Counted from the first letter of the stretch, positions 49,339 to 60,250 are shown. The stretch is DNA of 64,000 bases from Ceratopteris richardii (GCA_020310875.1 CM035417.1:92466712-92530711), one strand, 5' to 3'. Notes: a model not told the origin generated them from the letters alone. A program made the numbers and translations.

Positions 49339-52300
49339 ATGATCATCAGATGTGTTGGAGCAATGACACTGGATGCAGTCATTACAATGGCCCTACAGTT
49401 GGAATCCAAGGTTGGTGGATTTTCCGAAGATTTGGAGTGGTTAAGGACAAACAAAAATATGACGGAGGATATAACCAGGCAAGTATACTGCACTACATGC
49501 AAAAATTCAGGGCACACAAGTGCTAACTGTGCGCTAAATCAAACATTCTGCGCTATCTGCAACACTGCCGGACACTCCACCGGAAATTGTGTCTACAATG
49601 CCAGAATACAGGGAACAGCAACAGTCAATGCTGTTATTCAAGAACATGGACAGGCCGCGAATCACTATGTACCTCCGCAACTGAGAAACAACCAACCACA
49701 GGGATATCGAAACTACCGAGGACAAAGGAATAACAATTATAACGCCAATCGATGGCAGAACGGACCACCCGCGGAAAACCCCAATTTACCACCGCCACGC
49801 TGTCATTTTTGTGGTGAATTCGGACACATTAGGAGATATTGCAAAGACGCAGCTGAGTATGATCAAAGGAAGAAGGAGCGGCAAAACCCAATGGCCAACA
49901 TGGTACAAATTACTCCGGTAGAAACGCAAACTACTACAGTCCAAACACGATCAGGTAAACAACTACAACCAGCAGCAGAAGTATTTGAACCAGGGATACA
50001 AGAACAACATAGGATGTATAATAAGGCTAGTCATTGGACAACCACAGAACCACCAGTATTCCCAGAACCCATTCCGGTGACTCAGACCTCGTCAGCAAAG
50101 GAAGGAATGCAACAAGAGAAAGCAGCAGCAGAACAACCATCAACAGTAGACATAACAGCAGATACATCGGTAACAGCAGAAACCTCAAGTTCAAAGGAGC
50201 AGGATAACCAATCTCAGCAGGCCTGGGAAATTTTATCCAAGGCATCTATCACCTTACCTCTCGGCCAACTTTTGGCGTTAGTCCCTGGAATCTGGCAACA
50301 GTTTCAACAACATTTTAGCCCGGCACCGTCGTGCATTCCGGCAACCGTCGCAGTTCAACCGGAATCTGATTCTACGGTTGATCATGCAGTGCCCCTGATT
50401 ACAGTATGGTATAAGAATCAGAAGATCACGCAGGTATTAATTGACGGAGGCTCCGGCGTAAACATTGCAACAGCAGCATTATGTAAAAAGTTAGGCTGGA
50501 CCGAAATTGAACCAGTTCAATTCTTTGTCAGAATGGCTGATCAATCTAGAGTCCATCCCGTAGGACTTGTACGGAATGTCCCCATTACTCTACAAGGTAC
50601 GACTTTCAAAATGACTTTTGTTATACTAGATCTGCCCGAATCCACCTTGGATTACAACCTTCTTTTCGGCCGACCTTGGTTAAAGCATGCAAAGGTAATA
50701 CAGGACTGTTCTGCGCAAGAACTCACATTCAAAGATGCTAATCGTAAATATGTGGTAAAACTAGATGCTATACAACCCTGCAAACTTCACGCCAGACCTT
50801 ATCTCGCTGAACCAGTTCATATGTTAGATGGACTATCAGATGATGAAGAAGAGCAATTTCTGAAGAATAACGCCGATTTGATGTCTCTAGGAACTATTGA
50901 TCTACAGTCCGTCATTAATAACTGGAACACTTCAGTTTGTGCAGTCGTAGCTATCACCGAAAAGTATGAACAAGCAGATACTAAATTACAACCACTATTC
51001 AAGCCAACCGAGGATACAGAGAACCCACAACAATTTTATGTCCCTGAAGACCAGCTGATCACGTACAATCTAGGAGACAAGGACCATCCTCGACCTGTAA
51101 AGATAAGGCAAAACTTACCGGAAATCTTTCAGGCTAAATTGATTCAGCTCCTTCGCGAATTCTCAGACGTCTTTGCATGGGATTACAAAGATATGAAAGG
51201 ATTAGATCCGCGCATATATCAGCATAGGGTCATGCTAAAGCCTGAAGCTAAACCAAATAGGCAGCCCAGCTATCGGATGAATCCCAATTATCCATCACAG
51301 GTAAAAGCCGAACTGGATAGATTATTAAAAGTAGGATTCATCGTACCAGTAGAACATGCTGAATGGATTTCACCAATTGTGATTGTGCCAAAGAAAAATA
51401 AGCAACTACGAATCTGTGTAGACTACCGGAAATTGAACGCAGCAACAGTACCAGATCCTTTCCCGATCCCCTTTTTGGATACCATGCTTGATAGGGTAGC
51501 AGGCCATGAAATGTATTCATTCTTAGACGGATACAGCGGTTACAATCAGGTTAGAATGGCTGAAGAAGATATACCAAAAACTGCTTTCATTACCAATTGG
51601 GGTGTCTTCGCCTGCACCGTAATGTGGTTCGGATTAAGAAATGCACCAAGCACATTTCAGCGATGTATGCAGGAGATATTTTCTCCTTATCTCACTTCAT
51701 TCATGCAAGTATATCTTGACGACTTCTCAATCTTTGGGAAGATGATAACACATTTAAGTCATTTACGATGTTGTTTTCAAAAGTGTAGAGAATATAGACT
51801 CTGTCTTAACCCAAACAAATCCGTGTTTGCGGTTTCATGTGGCAAACTACTTGGGCATATTGTATCTGCTCAAGGTATCCGAGTAGATCCAGATAAGATT
51901 TCAGCAATTTTAGAAGCCCCGGTACCCGCAACTCCAAAAGAAGTAATGCGCTTTATGGGTCAAATACGATGGCATGGCAGACACTTACGGTGGCTTGCTC
52001 ACCTCGCAGTACCACTGAACAAGCTAATCACAAAAACCCCCCGACAGTTTGAATGGACTGAAGAATGTCAAACTACATTTGATCGGCTCAAATATCTCCT
52101 AACGCAAGCCCCAATTTTGCAACCGCCAGACTGGGACAATCCGTTCCATGTTTTTGTCGACGCCTCAGATATTGCAATTGGCAGTATTCTGATGCAGCAA
52201 ACAGATAAGTGGTTTCGCCCTGTTTATTACGCCAGTAGAAGGCTTGCACCGGCAGAAAAGAATTACTCCACTACTGAAAGAGAATGTCTAGGATTGATTT

Positions 52301-53871
52301 ACTCAATCAAAAAGTTCAGGCATTATCTACTAGGCCGGAAGTTTACCTTTCATGTGGACCATGCTGCCCTCGTGTATCTAGTAAGACAACAACATCTAGG
52401 CGGACGATTAGCCCGATGGGTGCTACTTTTACAAGAATTCGACTATGACATCATTCACCGACCCGAAAAAGCACATGTCCTAGCAGATTTCTTATCTCGC
52501 CTGGATTCTGGTAAAGCTCCGGTAGGCATAGATGACACGACTCCTGCGATTTATAATGCTGAACCACTATCCGATGAAACGGCCAACCCACCAGCACCAT
52601 CTACATACTATGATCAGATTCTAACTTTTCTCACTGAAGGATGCTTCCCATCTGAGACGACCAAGGCAGTTCGAAGGAAATTGACAGTCTTTAGCCGTCG
52701 ATTCCGGCTAGTAGCAGGAGAACTATATTATGCAGATCATACCGGAATCTTACTTTGCTGTATTCCACCTCATGAGGTTAATTCAGTTATCACCTTGGCG
52801 CACTCAATTCCTTCCGGTGGCCATTTTGCAGTAGACTTAACTCACCGAAAAATTCTGCAAGGAGGTCTCTGGTGGCCAACGATGTACAGAGATGTCGCAC
52901 AGTTTGTTAAACAATGTGATACTTGTCAAAGAACGGGTCAGCCCTTGCAAAGGCATCTTTTTCCTTTGCAACCCATCTTACCACTCGAACCATTTCAGAA
53001 ATGGGGACTAGATTTTATCGGTCCAATCACACCGCCAGCCGTCTTCACTAACAACAGATACATACTAACCTGTACAGATTATGCAACAAGATGGGCCGAA
53101 GCCTGGGCTTTACGATCTGCTACAGCGGTTACGGTAGCAAAATGCCTACTCACGGAGGTCTTCCCACGATTTGGGTTACCCCTGGAAATTGTCTCAGATC
53201 AAGGCACTCATTTTGTAAACAATCTAATGAAGGCCCTTACACAATCATTCGAGGTCACACATAAATTTAGCTCTCCTTATTATCCACGTGCTAATGGATT
53301 GGCCGAAAGTACAAACAAATCACTGTTGAATATCCTCCGGAAATTGATCATGGAAGCACCGGAAAGATGGGATCAACTACTACCTGCAGTATTATGGGCA
53401 TACCGGACTACATATAAGGTAACAACAGGCTTGACACCTTTCAAACTAGCTTATGGCTTAGAAGCAATAGCACCTATGGAAATAGTCATCCCAAGTCTGT
53501 GTGTAGCAATCACTCAGAAGATGCTACCGGAATATTCACTGACAGCACGAATGGACGCACTCAGAAAACTTGATGAGCACCGATGGCTCAGTTTTTTAAC
53601 TATGCGCGAAGTACAACTAAGGCAAGCCAAGACACACGATTGACATTTGAAGACTCCAATCTTTTCGGTAGGCCAGCTTGTACTCTTCTATAACGCAAAA
53701 TCGGATAAGGCAGCAGGAAAATTCAAACTACGATGGTTCGGCCCCTTCAAAATCTCAGAACAAACCGGTCCGACAACTTTTCGGTTGACTACGTTGACCG
53801 GAAATCCACTTCCCAAGGTAATCAATGGGTCGAAGCTGCGGCCGTATCATTCCACTACTAGTACGCATTAA
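49339..53871 (+). CDS. pol: G2 pol region: zinc knuckles, protease, RT, RNase H, integrase
   Basis: Three CCHC knuckles (CTTCKNSGHTSANC, CAICNTAGHSTGNC, CHFCGEFGHIRRYC) lie within the first 180 residues. The protease site VLIDGGSGVNIATA is near 50430. RT has CVDYRKLNAATV, MYSFLDGYSGYNQV and catalytic YLDD at 51709-51726. RNase H has HVFVDASDIAIGS near 52150. Integrase has an HHCC region (GGHFAVDLTHRKIL, CDTCQRTG, 52800-52935) and D-D-E core (GLDFIGPI near 53006, SDQGTHF near 53190, YYPRANGLAEST near 53280). The integrase tail ends with RWFGPFKI. No chromodomain. RT and integrase wording is close to G1. These proteins copy and insert the element. As a fossil it has about one or two interruptions. 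Confidence 0.92.
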
Positions 53872-54159
53872 AATATTCGGTGGTGAACTATGTTTTGTAT
53901 AAAATTTTTGCGTTTTTTTCTTTTTCTAGTCGTGTTTTGTACGAATCTTTATGTTACCAGCCGCCCCTCCCTACCGGTCACTCAAGCACGCACGCCAGCA
54001 TGCAAACCGTATCACTCACGCACTGCACAATGATACCCATCCCCCACCGTGTTCTCCTTATTTAACCCCCTCGGTTGAGCCAACAACGCTATTGTATTCT
54101 CGAGAGTATACCTATTATCCCTGTCTTCTGTGTTGCCTGTAAGTGTGCTCGTAAACACC
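53872..54159 (+). promoter_or_regulatory. Spacer between G2 pol and accessory module 1: acceptor-like tract and TATA-like box
   Basis: GCGTTTTTTTCTTTTTCTAG near 53911-53930 has the form of a plant 3' splice site. CCTTATTTAACCCC near 54055-54068 is TATA-like, about 100 bp before the ATG at 54160, which has a good context (CACCATGG). Either splicing or an internal promoter could express the downstream module. Both are inference. Confidence 0.4.
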
Positions 54160-55239
54160 ATGGAAGCGCTAGCCAACTACGCTGCTTTCCGTGATGGTAT
54201 CCCAACCGACGTCGACGAATACCTGCGCTGCAGAGGATTGGCCAACTTCGCTGAGTTGCCCTGGCACTCAGTGGAAGCCCACCCCTTCTCCGCGCAGATC
54301 ATCCACGCCATCGCCCAATTCCCCATCACCGAGCGACAGTGGGTCTTCCCTTCCCTCCCAGCTAGAACCGTCATCACCTTCCAAGCCTTCTCTGCAGCCT
54401 ACCGCCTTACCCCGCAAGGCCGCGAAAATGGCCCTAGCATCCCTGTAGCTCGCATGACCGAACTCTTCCCCCGCTCCTCATCAAACGAATATGCCATCCT
54501 CTACCGCCCAGAACCCGAACGATCCGCCTTACAGTTCCTAGTAGCAATCCTCAACCTGCAAAAACGAACCTACGGCATCTCTCGCCCCTTCTATTCCGCC
54601 CTGGAGTTAGCCACCCGCGAACCTGTCAACTTTGCCTCTTATTTCTTCCAACGCATTCATAAGGAATCTGTAGCGATAGTAAAACAACTCCAGAAAGGCA
54701 CCTCTCCGCGCTCTCGCCTCTCCCACATCATTTCCTTCCTCTTCCCAACCATTCTCGCCGCACAACCCCCACCCATAGGCCCAGCACTTAGGCACGAAGA
54801 ATCAGCACAACCGCTTGATGAAACTGAAGAAGACGACGAAGAGATCAATCAACTCTTCCGCACTAAGCGAATCCGGATCAGCTCTTCAGAAAGCGAAGTC
54901 CAAGGATCCGACGGAAAGAAACAAGACACCGCAGAGGACAAACAAGAAGAAACATACCACGACACCGCCACTTCAATACACAACGACACCTCAACGGAGC
55001 AGCAAGACCAGCAACAACAAGCAGAGACAGAGATAGTGTCCACCGAAAAGGAATCCGAGCATCAAGAGGACGCACTGGAATCCGCCACAAAAGCACTGGA
55101 TGAACTTATCGCGGCCATCAATCATACAGAAGCCGAACAACAGACCGTTGCAAAGGTAATCACGACTGACTCTGTCTTGCCCCACCCCACCTGTCAACCC
55201 CGACCTCCCACCGGAACCATCCCGCCGACCCGGTCCTGA
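54160..55239 (+). CDS. G2 accessory module 1, head part (unknown function)
   Basis: About 359 codons from ATG at 54160; an upstream GTG is in frame but the ATG has a Kozak-like context. Residues 1 to about 210 look globular (YLRCRGLANFAELPW; ITERQWVFPSLPARTVITFQ; SAYRLTP-like; FASYFFQRIHKESVAIVKQL). An acidic stretch, a basic patch RTKRIRI and a long Glu/Gln/Thr-rich disordered tail follow. The motif R-x-x-GL-x-x-FA-x-LPW is shared with accessory module 2. No signal peptide or membrane helix, so it is not envelope-like. The head could belong to the plant 'putative transposon protein' domains found in some gypsy elements (inference). The DNA is strikingly C-rich at third positions compared with pol. 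Confidence 0.7.
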   Translation: MEALANYAAFRDGIPTDVDEYLRCRGLANFAELPWHSVEAHPFSAQIIHAIAQFPITERQWVFPSLPARTVITFQAFSAAYRLTPQGRENGPSIPVARMTELFPRSSSNEYAILYRPEPERSALQFLVAILNLQKRTYGISRPFYSALELATREPVNFASYFFQRIHKESVAIVKQLQKGTSPRSRLSHIISFLFPTILAAQPPPIGPALRHEESAQPLDETEEDDEEINQLFRTKRIRISSSESEVQGSDGKKQDTAEDKQEETYHDTATSIHNDTSTEQQDQQQQAETEIVSTEKESEHQEDALESATKALDELIAAINHTEAEQQTVAKVITTDSVLPHPTCQPRPPTGTIPPTRS

Positions 55240-55363
55240 ACCTACACCCTCCTCCTCTTCTTCCCCTAACTACTCTCCGCCACACTCCCAGAACCTACTC
55301 ACCGATACCTCCTCTCAGCCTCGTCAACCACCACCACCCAACGTATTTTCAGAACTAGCATCC

Positions 55364-56254
55364 ATGGGGCAGTTCCTCATGCAATTATCACACCAACTGC
55401 CCATACAGTTTAAGGAAGCCACGGACAATCTGAAGGCAGAATACCAACATAAGGTTGACGTCCTAGAAGCCGATATCACCCCCCTTCAGGAAGAAATCGA
55501 AGCCATCAAGACTGAGAACCATCAGCTACAGACACAGTTAGCAGAACTCCAAGCCAAATTCTCGGCAGAACAGACTCTAGTAGAACAAAGAGATGCAGCC
55601 CTCCAGCAACTTGCAGCCAAAGAACGACTCCTACTCGCAGCACATGAAGAAATCCGAGCCCTGAAGACCACCCTCCATGAAAACGAAGAGATCAACGCCT
55701 CTCTCGAAGAATTGATCGCCGAAACAAAGACTCAATTGCAGGAGTCCATCCAGAAGAACCAGGATCAACAGAAAGAAACCAAACAAGTCCAAGAACAGTT
55801 ACGACGAGCCGAAGAATGCACAACTGAGGTGAACGCTATCCTAAAACGCCAACTGCTACGGGAAGGCCAACACCTAAAGGATATCGACAGGGCGCGCAAA
55901 GACCGAGATGCGTTCAAGCAAACTCTCGATTTCCAAACACAGCGGTTTGAACGCCTAGACAACCAAGTGCGTAACCAGAAGGAGTGTATTACAGAGCTGA
56001 AGACCCAACTGACCGAACTAAAGACTTCCAGGGATGCCGCCCTATCCAACGATTTCTATCTACAGGAAGCTTTTGTGCAGACCCAGGCCAAAAACGTGCT
56101 CACCGAAGCAATCGCGCTTAGCTCTGTTAGAATAGATGCGCAGGTTTTAGAGCCCGACACGCTAAAACAACTATTAGAAACCCTTAAGAAAAAGATAGCT
56201 CGCACATTTAGATCGGCTAGGAGTATGTATCTCGAAGGTCTCATAGAAGAATAA
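55364..56254 (+). CDS. G2 accessory module 1, coiled-coil part
   Basis: About 296 codons, almost entirely heptad-patterned coiled coil (LEADITPLQEEIEAIK; LQTQLAELQAKFSAEQ; LKTTLHENEEINASLEELI), ending in a short basic C-terminus (KKKIARTFRSARSMYLEGL). It would form elongated dimers or oligomers. It follows the head part, and the pair mirrors the head plus coil order of module 2. No catalytic motif. Function unknown; structural or RNA-particle roles are possible but not shown. Confidence 0.7.
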   Translation: MGQFLMQLSHQLPIQFKEATDNLKAEYQHKVDVLEADITPLQEEIEAIKTENHQLQTQLAELQAKFSAEQTLVEQRDAALQQLAAKERLLLAAHEEIRALKTTLHENEEINASLEELIAETKTQLQESIQKNQDQQKETKQVQEQLRRAEECTTEVNAILKRQLLREGQHLKDIDRARKDRDAFKQTLDFQTQRFERLDNQVRNQKECITELKTQLTELKTSRDAALSNDFYLQEAFVQTQAKNVLTEAIALSSVRIDAQVLEPDTLKQLLETLKKKIARTFRSARSMYLEGLIEE

Positions 56255-56596
56255 CTATTTTCGCCCATCCTAATTCTTAATGTAACGATGGATTTGCAAT
56301 GAGTATGACAAACAACTTTGGTTTTCTGACATTTTCGCACATGCAAGGTCTTGTCCAGTTTCGCACCAATCTATGGAGTAACACGCGGAATAATGATTTG
56401 TACTCTGATACAAACATTATCAAATGAGGGAAGAGTCATGTCCTACTGACATACAATCAGTTTAGCAAATGGTCGTTCCAGCACCGGTGTTTATAAAATG
56501 AGTATACAGAGCACAACATTCTTCATTAGTATTCTTCAAGATTCAGCGCCAATTAGCAACTTCCAGCATATTCTTCTCAGCAACCCTTCAACAAGC
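56255..56596 (+). promoter_or_regulatory. Spacer before G2 accessory module 2 with TATA-like box
   Basis: TTTATAAAATGAG at 56490-56502 is a strong TATA-like box about 100 bp upstream of the likely ATG at 56597. The leader from about 56520 to 56596 is CA/TC-rich and free of ATG other than near the box, like a plant 5' untranslated region. This suggests an internal promoter (inference). Nothing else recognised in 56255-56489. Confidence 0.45.
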
Positions 56597-58009
56597 ATGT
56601 CGGAATCTGACTTATCCCGATGGCAACTCAGAAAGCGCACCAAAACACAGACCCACGTGGTAACGACAACAGATACTACCCTACAAGATGAAGCAGATGA
56701 CACAGTAACTTCTGCATCAGGAAAAACTCAGCATAAATTCTCCACCGAATTTAAAATCGACCTCGACATCAATTCGAAAAAGAATGAGGACTGGTTACGA
56801 AAGATAGGGCTCCTTCAGTTTGCCCAATTACCATGGGAGCAGTGGATTGCTAATGACGATGCAGAAGACCAGTTACATAGCATGAGACAAACAAACGGCT
56901 TCATTCTAAATCAGGTACGCTTTTCGCCCCAGCTAGTCTCAGCCGTATTTAAACTACCACTCTATGATGGCGCCCGCTATCTGAAATGTTCGAATGAGGA
57001 TCTGAGGAAGGAATTTGGCGACTGTGAAGGCCCCCGACGGTATTTCCTGTTGAAACATGCCACCTACCCCCGACGAGAACAATCTCAATGGTATTTAGAA
57101 AAGCTCTGTTTACTAGTGAAATTCGACTTAATGTCGAAAGAAAATTTTTCCCCCCTATTACATGCCGAAGATGGAGGTTTGGTTAGCTGGACACATTGGC
57201 TGTATAACCGACTCTACGCACAAATCATTGTCGGGGATAAGAGAAGATCCCACACCAACAGCAGACTAGCAGCCTATTTAGCTGCTATATTCAATTTTGT
57301 CCAATCACTAAAGGATAAGCAGCTACACTGGTCCCCCCATTTTTATTCCGGAGAACTTGATCGCATCGATACAGAACATCACACCAAGCCTGAGGAGGCA
57401 GCTCAACCCTCCACCTCGTCTGCACCTTTCTTCCACACAGGTAACAGCGCACAAAACCCGACCATAGGGATGCCGTTTCGGCTGTCCCTTAAACGACGAA
57501 GGGCAGACAACTTGCCAACTCCCAGTCCAGAGCAATTACCGAACGATCTCCAATCCGATTTTGTCATAAGGATGCAAAACAAACTACAAGAGGTTTCTCA
57601 ATATTTGCGGCAACAAGAACAGACACTTCAGCACAAAAACGAATTACTATTCGCCACGATGACTAAGTCCAATTCATTAATGACACAGATGCAAAAAGAA
57701 TTGGATGAAAAAGAAGCTTTAATATCGGTGTTACAGAGTGACAACCGGCAACTAATGGCAGAATTGATCACCGTAAAAAAGTATGCTCAAGACTTTAATC
57801 AGTGGCAGCAAAATATCCAAACACAAATTCAAGCCGAAATGTCAAGTTTTTCTACCATGAATGCTAACCTCCAAGCCGAAAATGAAATTTTGCAGTCAAG
57901 GATACAAGTTTTGCAGGAGTTCGAAAGGCAGCTATTAAAAGACGAAGGCGTAGAACTAAATGCCACATTAATGACAAATATGGACATCGACTTAGTAAAA
58001 CAGCAATAG
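56597..58009 (+). CDS. G2 accessory module 2: head, basic patch, coiled coil (unknown function)
   Basis: About 470 codons from the ATG at 56597 (MSESDLSRWQLRKRTK). The frame is open from 56498, but that first ATG overlaps the TATA-like box. Layout: a basic N-terminus; a globular head with WLRKIGLLQFAQLPW, FILNQVRFSPQLVSAVFKLP, YFLLKHATYPRREQSQWYLE and SWTHWLYNRLYAQIIVGD; a Pro/Ser linker; a basic patch SLKRRRADNLP that could be a nuclear signal; and about 150 residues of coiled coil (LLFATMTKSNSLMTQMQKEL and on). The head shares R-x-x-GL-x-x-FA-x-LPW with module 1 and similar spacing beyond it, so the two modules look like diverged duplicates. No membrane helix. Function unknown. Confidence 0.75.
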   Translation: MSESDLSRWQLRKRTKTQTHVVTTTDTTLQDEADDTVTSASGKTQHKFSTEFKIDLDINSKKNEDWLRKIGLLQFAQLPWEQWIANDDAEDQLHSMRQTNGFILNQVRFSPQLVSAVFKLPLYDGARYLKCSNEDLRKEFGDCEGPRRYFLLKHATYPRREQSQWYLEKLCLLVKFDLMSKENFSPLLHAEDGGLVSWTHWLYNRLYAQIIVGDKRRSHTNSRLAAYLAAIFNFVQSLKDKQLHWSPHFYSGELDRIDTEHHTKPEEAAQPSTSSAPFFHTGNSAQNPTIGMPFRLSLKRRRADNLPTPSPEQLPNDLQSDFVIRMQNKLQEVSQYLRQQEQTLQHKNELLFATMTKSNSLMTQMQKELDEKEALISVLQSDNRQLMAELITVKKYAQDFNQWQQNIQTQIQAEMSSFSTMNANLQAENEILQSRIQVLQEFERQLLKDEGVELNATLMTNMDIDLVKQQ

Positions 58010-58196
58010 GATAGTCGTGTTCAAAATAGCTGGACACTTTTTCGCCGGCGATGGCTAGCTATACTTGTTCCGCCACTTGAACAAATACGGTCAGAAAGGA
58101 TTGGGGAGTCAAACCCTGGAATAGACATACAGGCAGTACAAAAGGATGATGAAGACAGTAATGCACTTGCGGGTTCGAGTCCACCGTGCGTGCCAG
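58010..58196 (+). other. G2 3' spacer ending in a tRNA-T-arm-like sequence
   Basis: The bases directly before the 3' LTR read GCGGGTTCGAGTCCACCG then TGCGTGCCAG, resembling a tRNA T arm and acceptor end. A typical polypurine tract is not adjacent to the LTR. The nearest purine-rich run (AAAAGGATGATGAAGA) lies 40-55 bp upstream. Confidence 0.5.
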
Positions 58197-59249
58197 TGTT
58201 AGAGGAGCCGACAAACCAGGACAGATGAACCCAGACAGATGCCTTAAATGTGAAAGTGACTGGACGGCCGCCGAACAAGGACAAGAGTACGAGGACAGGG
58301 AGCTTAAATGAAAAAGATAATCTTTCAGGGAACGCGCAGGTAACTGCAGAAGAGCGAACCCTTGTAAAAAATCCTCTATTTAAGGCAATGAAAAGAAAGA
58401 GCAGGCAGTCCCTGTTTTTGGGGGAATGGTAGTGTGCTGTCTGATTAAGTCTCGCTGAGATCGTTATCACGTCTTGTGTGCGCGTATATGTTGTTGAAGG
58501 GATAAGTTCCGCTTGAACCGTTCCGTCTGTATTCCTACTAGTCGAGTATACTCACCTTAATACGGGAAGATGAATCAGCTGTAGTGTGTGGCGAATCTGT
58601 TCGGTGATGGTTAAGTAGGATTCTGAGTACGATCAGTGTGGTATGTTATCTGTTAGTTCTTCTGTGAAGTAAGTAGTGCGAAGAGTAACCTCGAACTAAT
58701 TGTCTGTAGATTCTTTGTAAGCCACTGAATTCGTTATCGCATCTTATATTTGTTGTTTACCCCAACTGCGGGAAAGATTAGTAACCGTGTGATTAGAACA
58801 GCGCTGATTTGTGGTTGATGGGTTATCACGAGGAGATTACTGTTCGAATTCGCGTGACCTTAAGGTATAATGTCTAGTTGGCACACCTACCTACCTTGAA
58901 GAAGTACGAATTAGGTGGTCTTTGAAGTACCTTTTGTGTGAGGAGTACGTAATCGGCCCGCTAACCTCAGTCCTGAAGTTCTAATGCCAATACGCTGAAC
59001 AGACTTCCATTGTTCAGGGACGGATACTGAGCTAAGGACGGAATGACCATAAGATTGTGTGTTAAATTGGGAAATTAGTACAGGGCCTCTGTTTAACAGA
59101 CCCCTACCACTCCCAAGAACCCACGTGACTCAGAGAGGGATTGCGGTTAGAAGTAATTGAAAACCAATTGAACGGGAAGTATCTGAATCGAAAGTAGAGT
59201 AACGCTTAAGCCCATAAACGAGTATCAGTTGAACCATTAACAATTAACA
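58197..59249 (+). repeat. G2 3' LTR
   Basis: 1053 bp, the same length as the 5' LTR with about nine substitutions; most are clustered in the first 170 bp. Confidence 0.93.
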
Positions 59250-60250
59250 GCTTGCTTGTCAAAGCAAGTGATGATGGGTTCATTTACATGTGCATATATA
59301 TTGATGACACAATTCTTACAGGTACAGATGAGAAGGGCACACAAAGTCTCAAGAAGCAAATGAAGAAAGAGTTCAAGATTAGTGACTTGGGAGACTTGTC
59401 ATATTTCTTGGGCATGGAGATCTCATACACTCAACATGGAGTGTATGTTACTCAAGAAAGGTATTGAAGCACTTGTTGATCAAGTTTAAAATGGATGATT
59501 GCAGGGTAGCCCCTACTCCAATGGAGATGAATCACAAATTGAGTAGATATGGAGGAGAAGAATTCAAGGATATGAAGCTATATCAAAGCCTGGTTGGTAG
59601 TCTTATCTATGCTACATTAACTAGACCTAATTTTTCATATGAAGTTGGAGTGTTGTCTCAATTCATGCACTATCCTAGAAAAGAACATTGGGTTGCAGGA
59701 CAAAGAGTGCTGGGTAGTCAAGGAAGGTTTTTATTATGGGTTTACATTAGATACAAACATCAATATATATTGATACAGATTGGGCAGGTAATCGTCATGA
59801 TAGGAGATCAACATATGGATACTTGTGTTATGTGGGAGATAAGTTAATCTCTTGGTGTTCTAAGAAGCAACACACAGTTTCTTTATCATCTACAAAGGCA
59901 GAGTATAAAGGTATGGTTGAAGCTGCAAGGGAAGTTATATGGCTAAAGACTCTTATGAAGAGTTTTGACATCATCCAGAGTACACCCACTATTCATGGAG
60001 ATAACATGAGTTCATTGTATCTAGCTGCTAACCCTGTTTTTCATGCCACGACTAAACACATTGAGATTTAGTACCATTTTCTAAGAGAGAAGGTGATTGA
60101 TAAGGAGATTGAAGTCATACATACTTCAAAAAAAGATCAGATTGCTGATATGTTAACCAAAAGCTTGGATGGACCAAAGCTACAAAGATTCAAAGACATG
60201 CAGGTATAAAGAAGATAGAGAAAACCTCAATTGATGATTGAGAGGGAGTT
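59250..60250 (+). pseudogene. Copia F RT and RNase H, part after G2, with polypurine tract
   Basis: RT resumes with FIYMCIYIDDTILTGTDEKG (catalytic YIDD) and KKEFKISDLGDLSYFLGMEI. RNase H follows (QSLVGSLIYATLTRPNFSYE; KQHTVSLSSTKAEYKGM; LYLAANPVFHATTKHIEI; ADMLTKSLDGPKL). It ends in the purine tract TTGAGAGGGAGT (60239-60250) before the LTR. Fossil with several interruptions. Confidence 0.85.

Larger units (their letters stand above)
47027..59249 (+). mobile_element. Ty3/gypsy element G2 with extra ORFs after pol; young and nearly whole
   Basis: Two 1053-bp LTRs (47027-48079 and 58197-59249) differ at about nine sites by eye (about 0.9%). Both begin TGTTAGAGGAGCCG and end ATTAACA. gctt lies on both sides (47023-47026 and 59250-59253), consistent with a short target duplication inside copia F. 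The primer-binding site TGGCGCCGTCTGTGGG follows the left LTR. The 10.1-kb interior holds gag, pol without a chromodomain, then about 4 kb with two accessory modules. It looks nearly whole, with about two or three interruptions, and is the youngest insertion in the window. Confidence 0.93.

Noticed and set aside
54130-54159. GTG start for accessory module 1
   Set aside because: The in-frame ATG at 54160 has a better context and lies at the start of the globular region.
54160-58009. Retroviral envelope genes
   Set aside because: No signal peptide, membrane helix or glycoprotein features; long coiled coils and basic patches instead.
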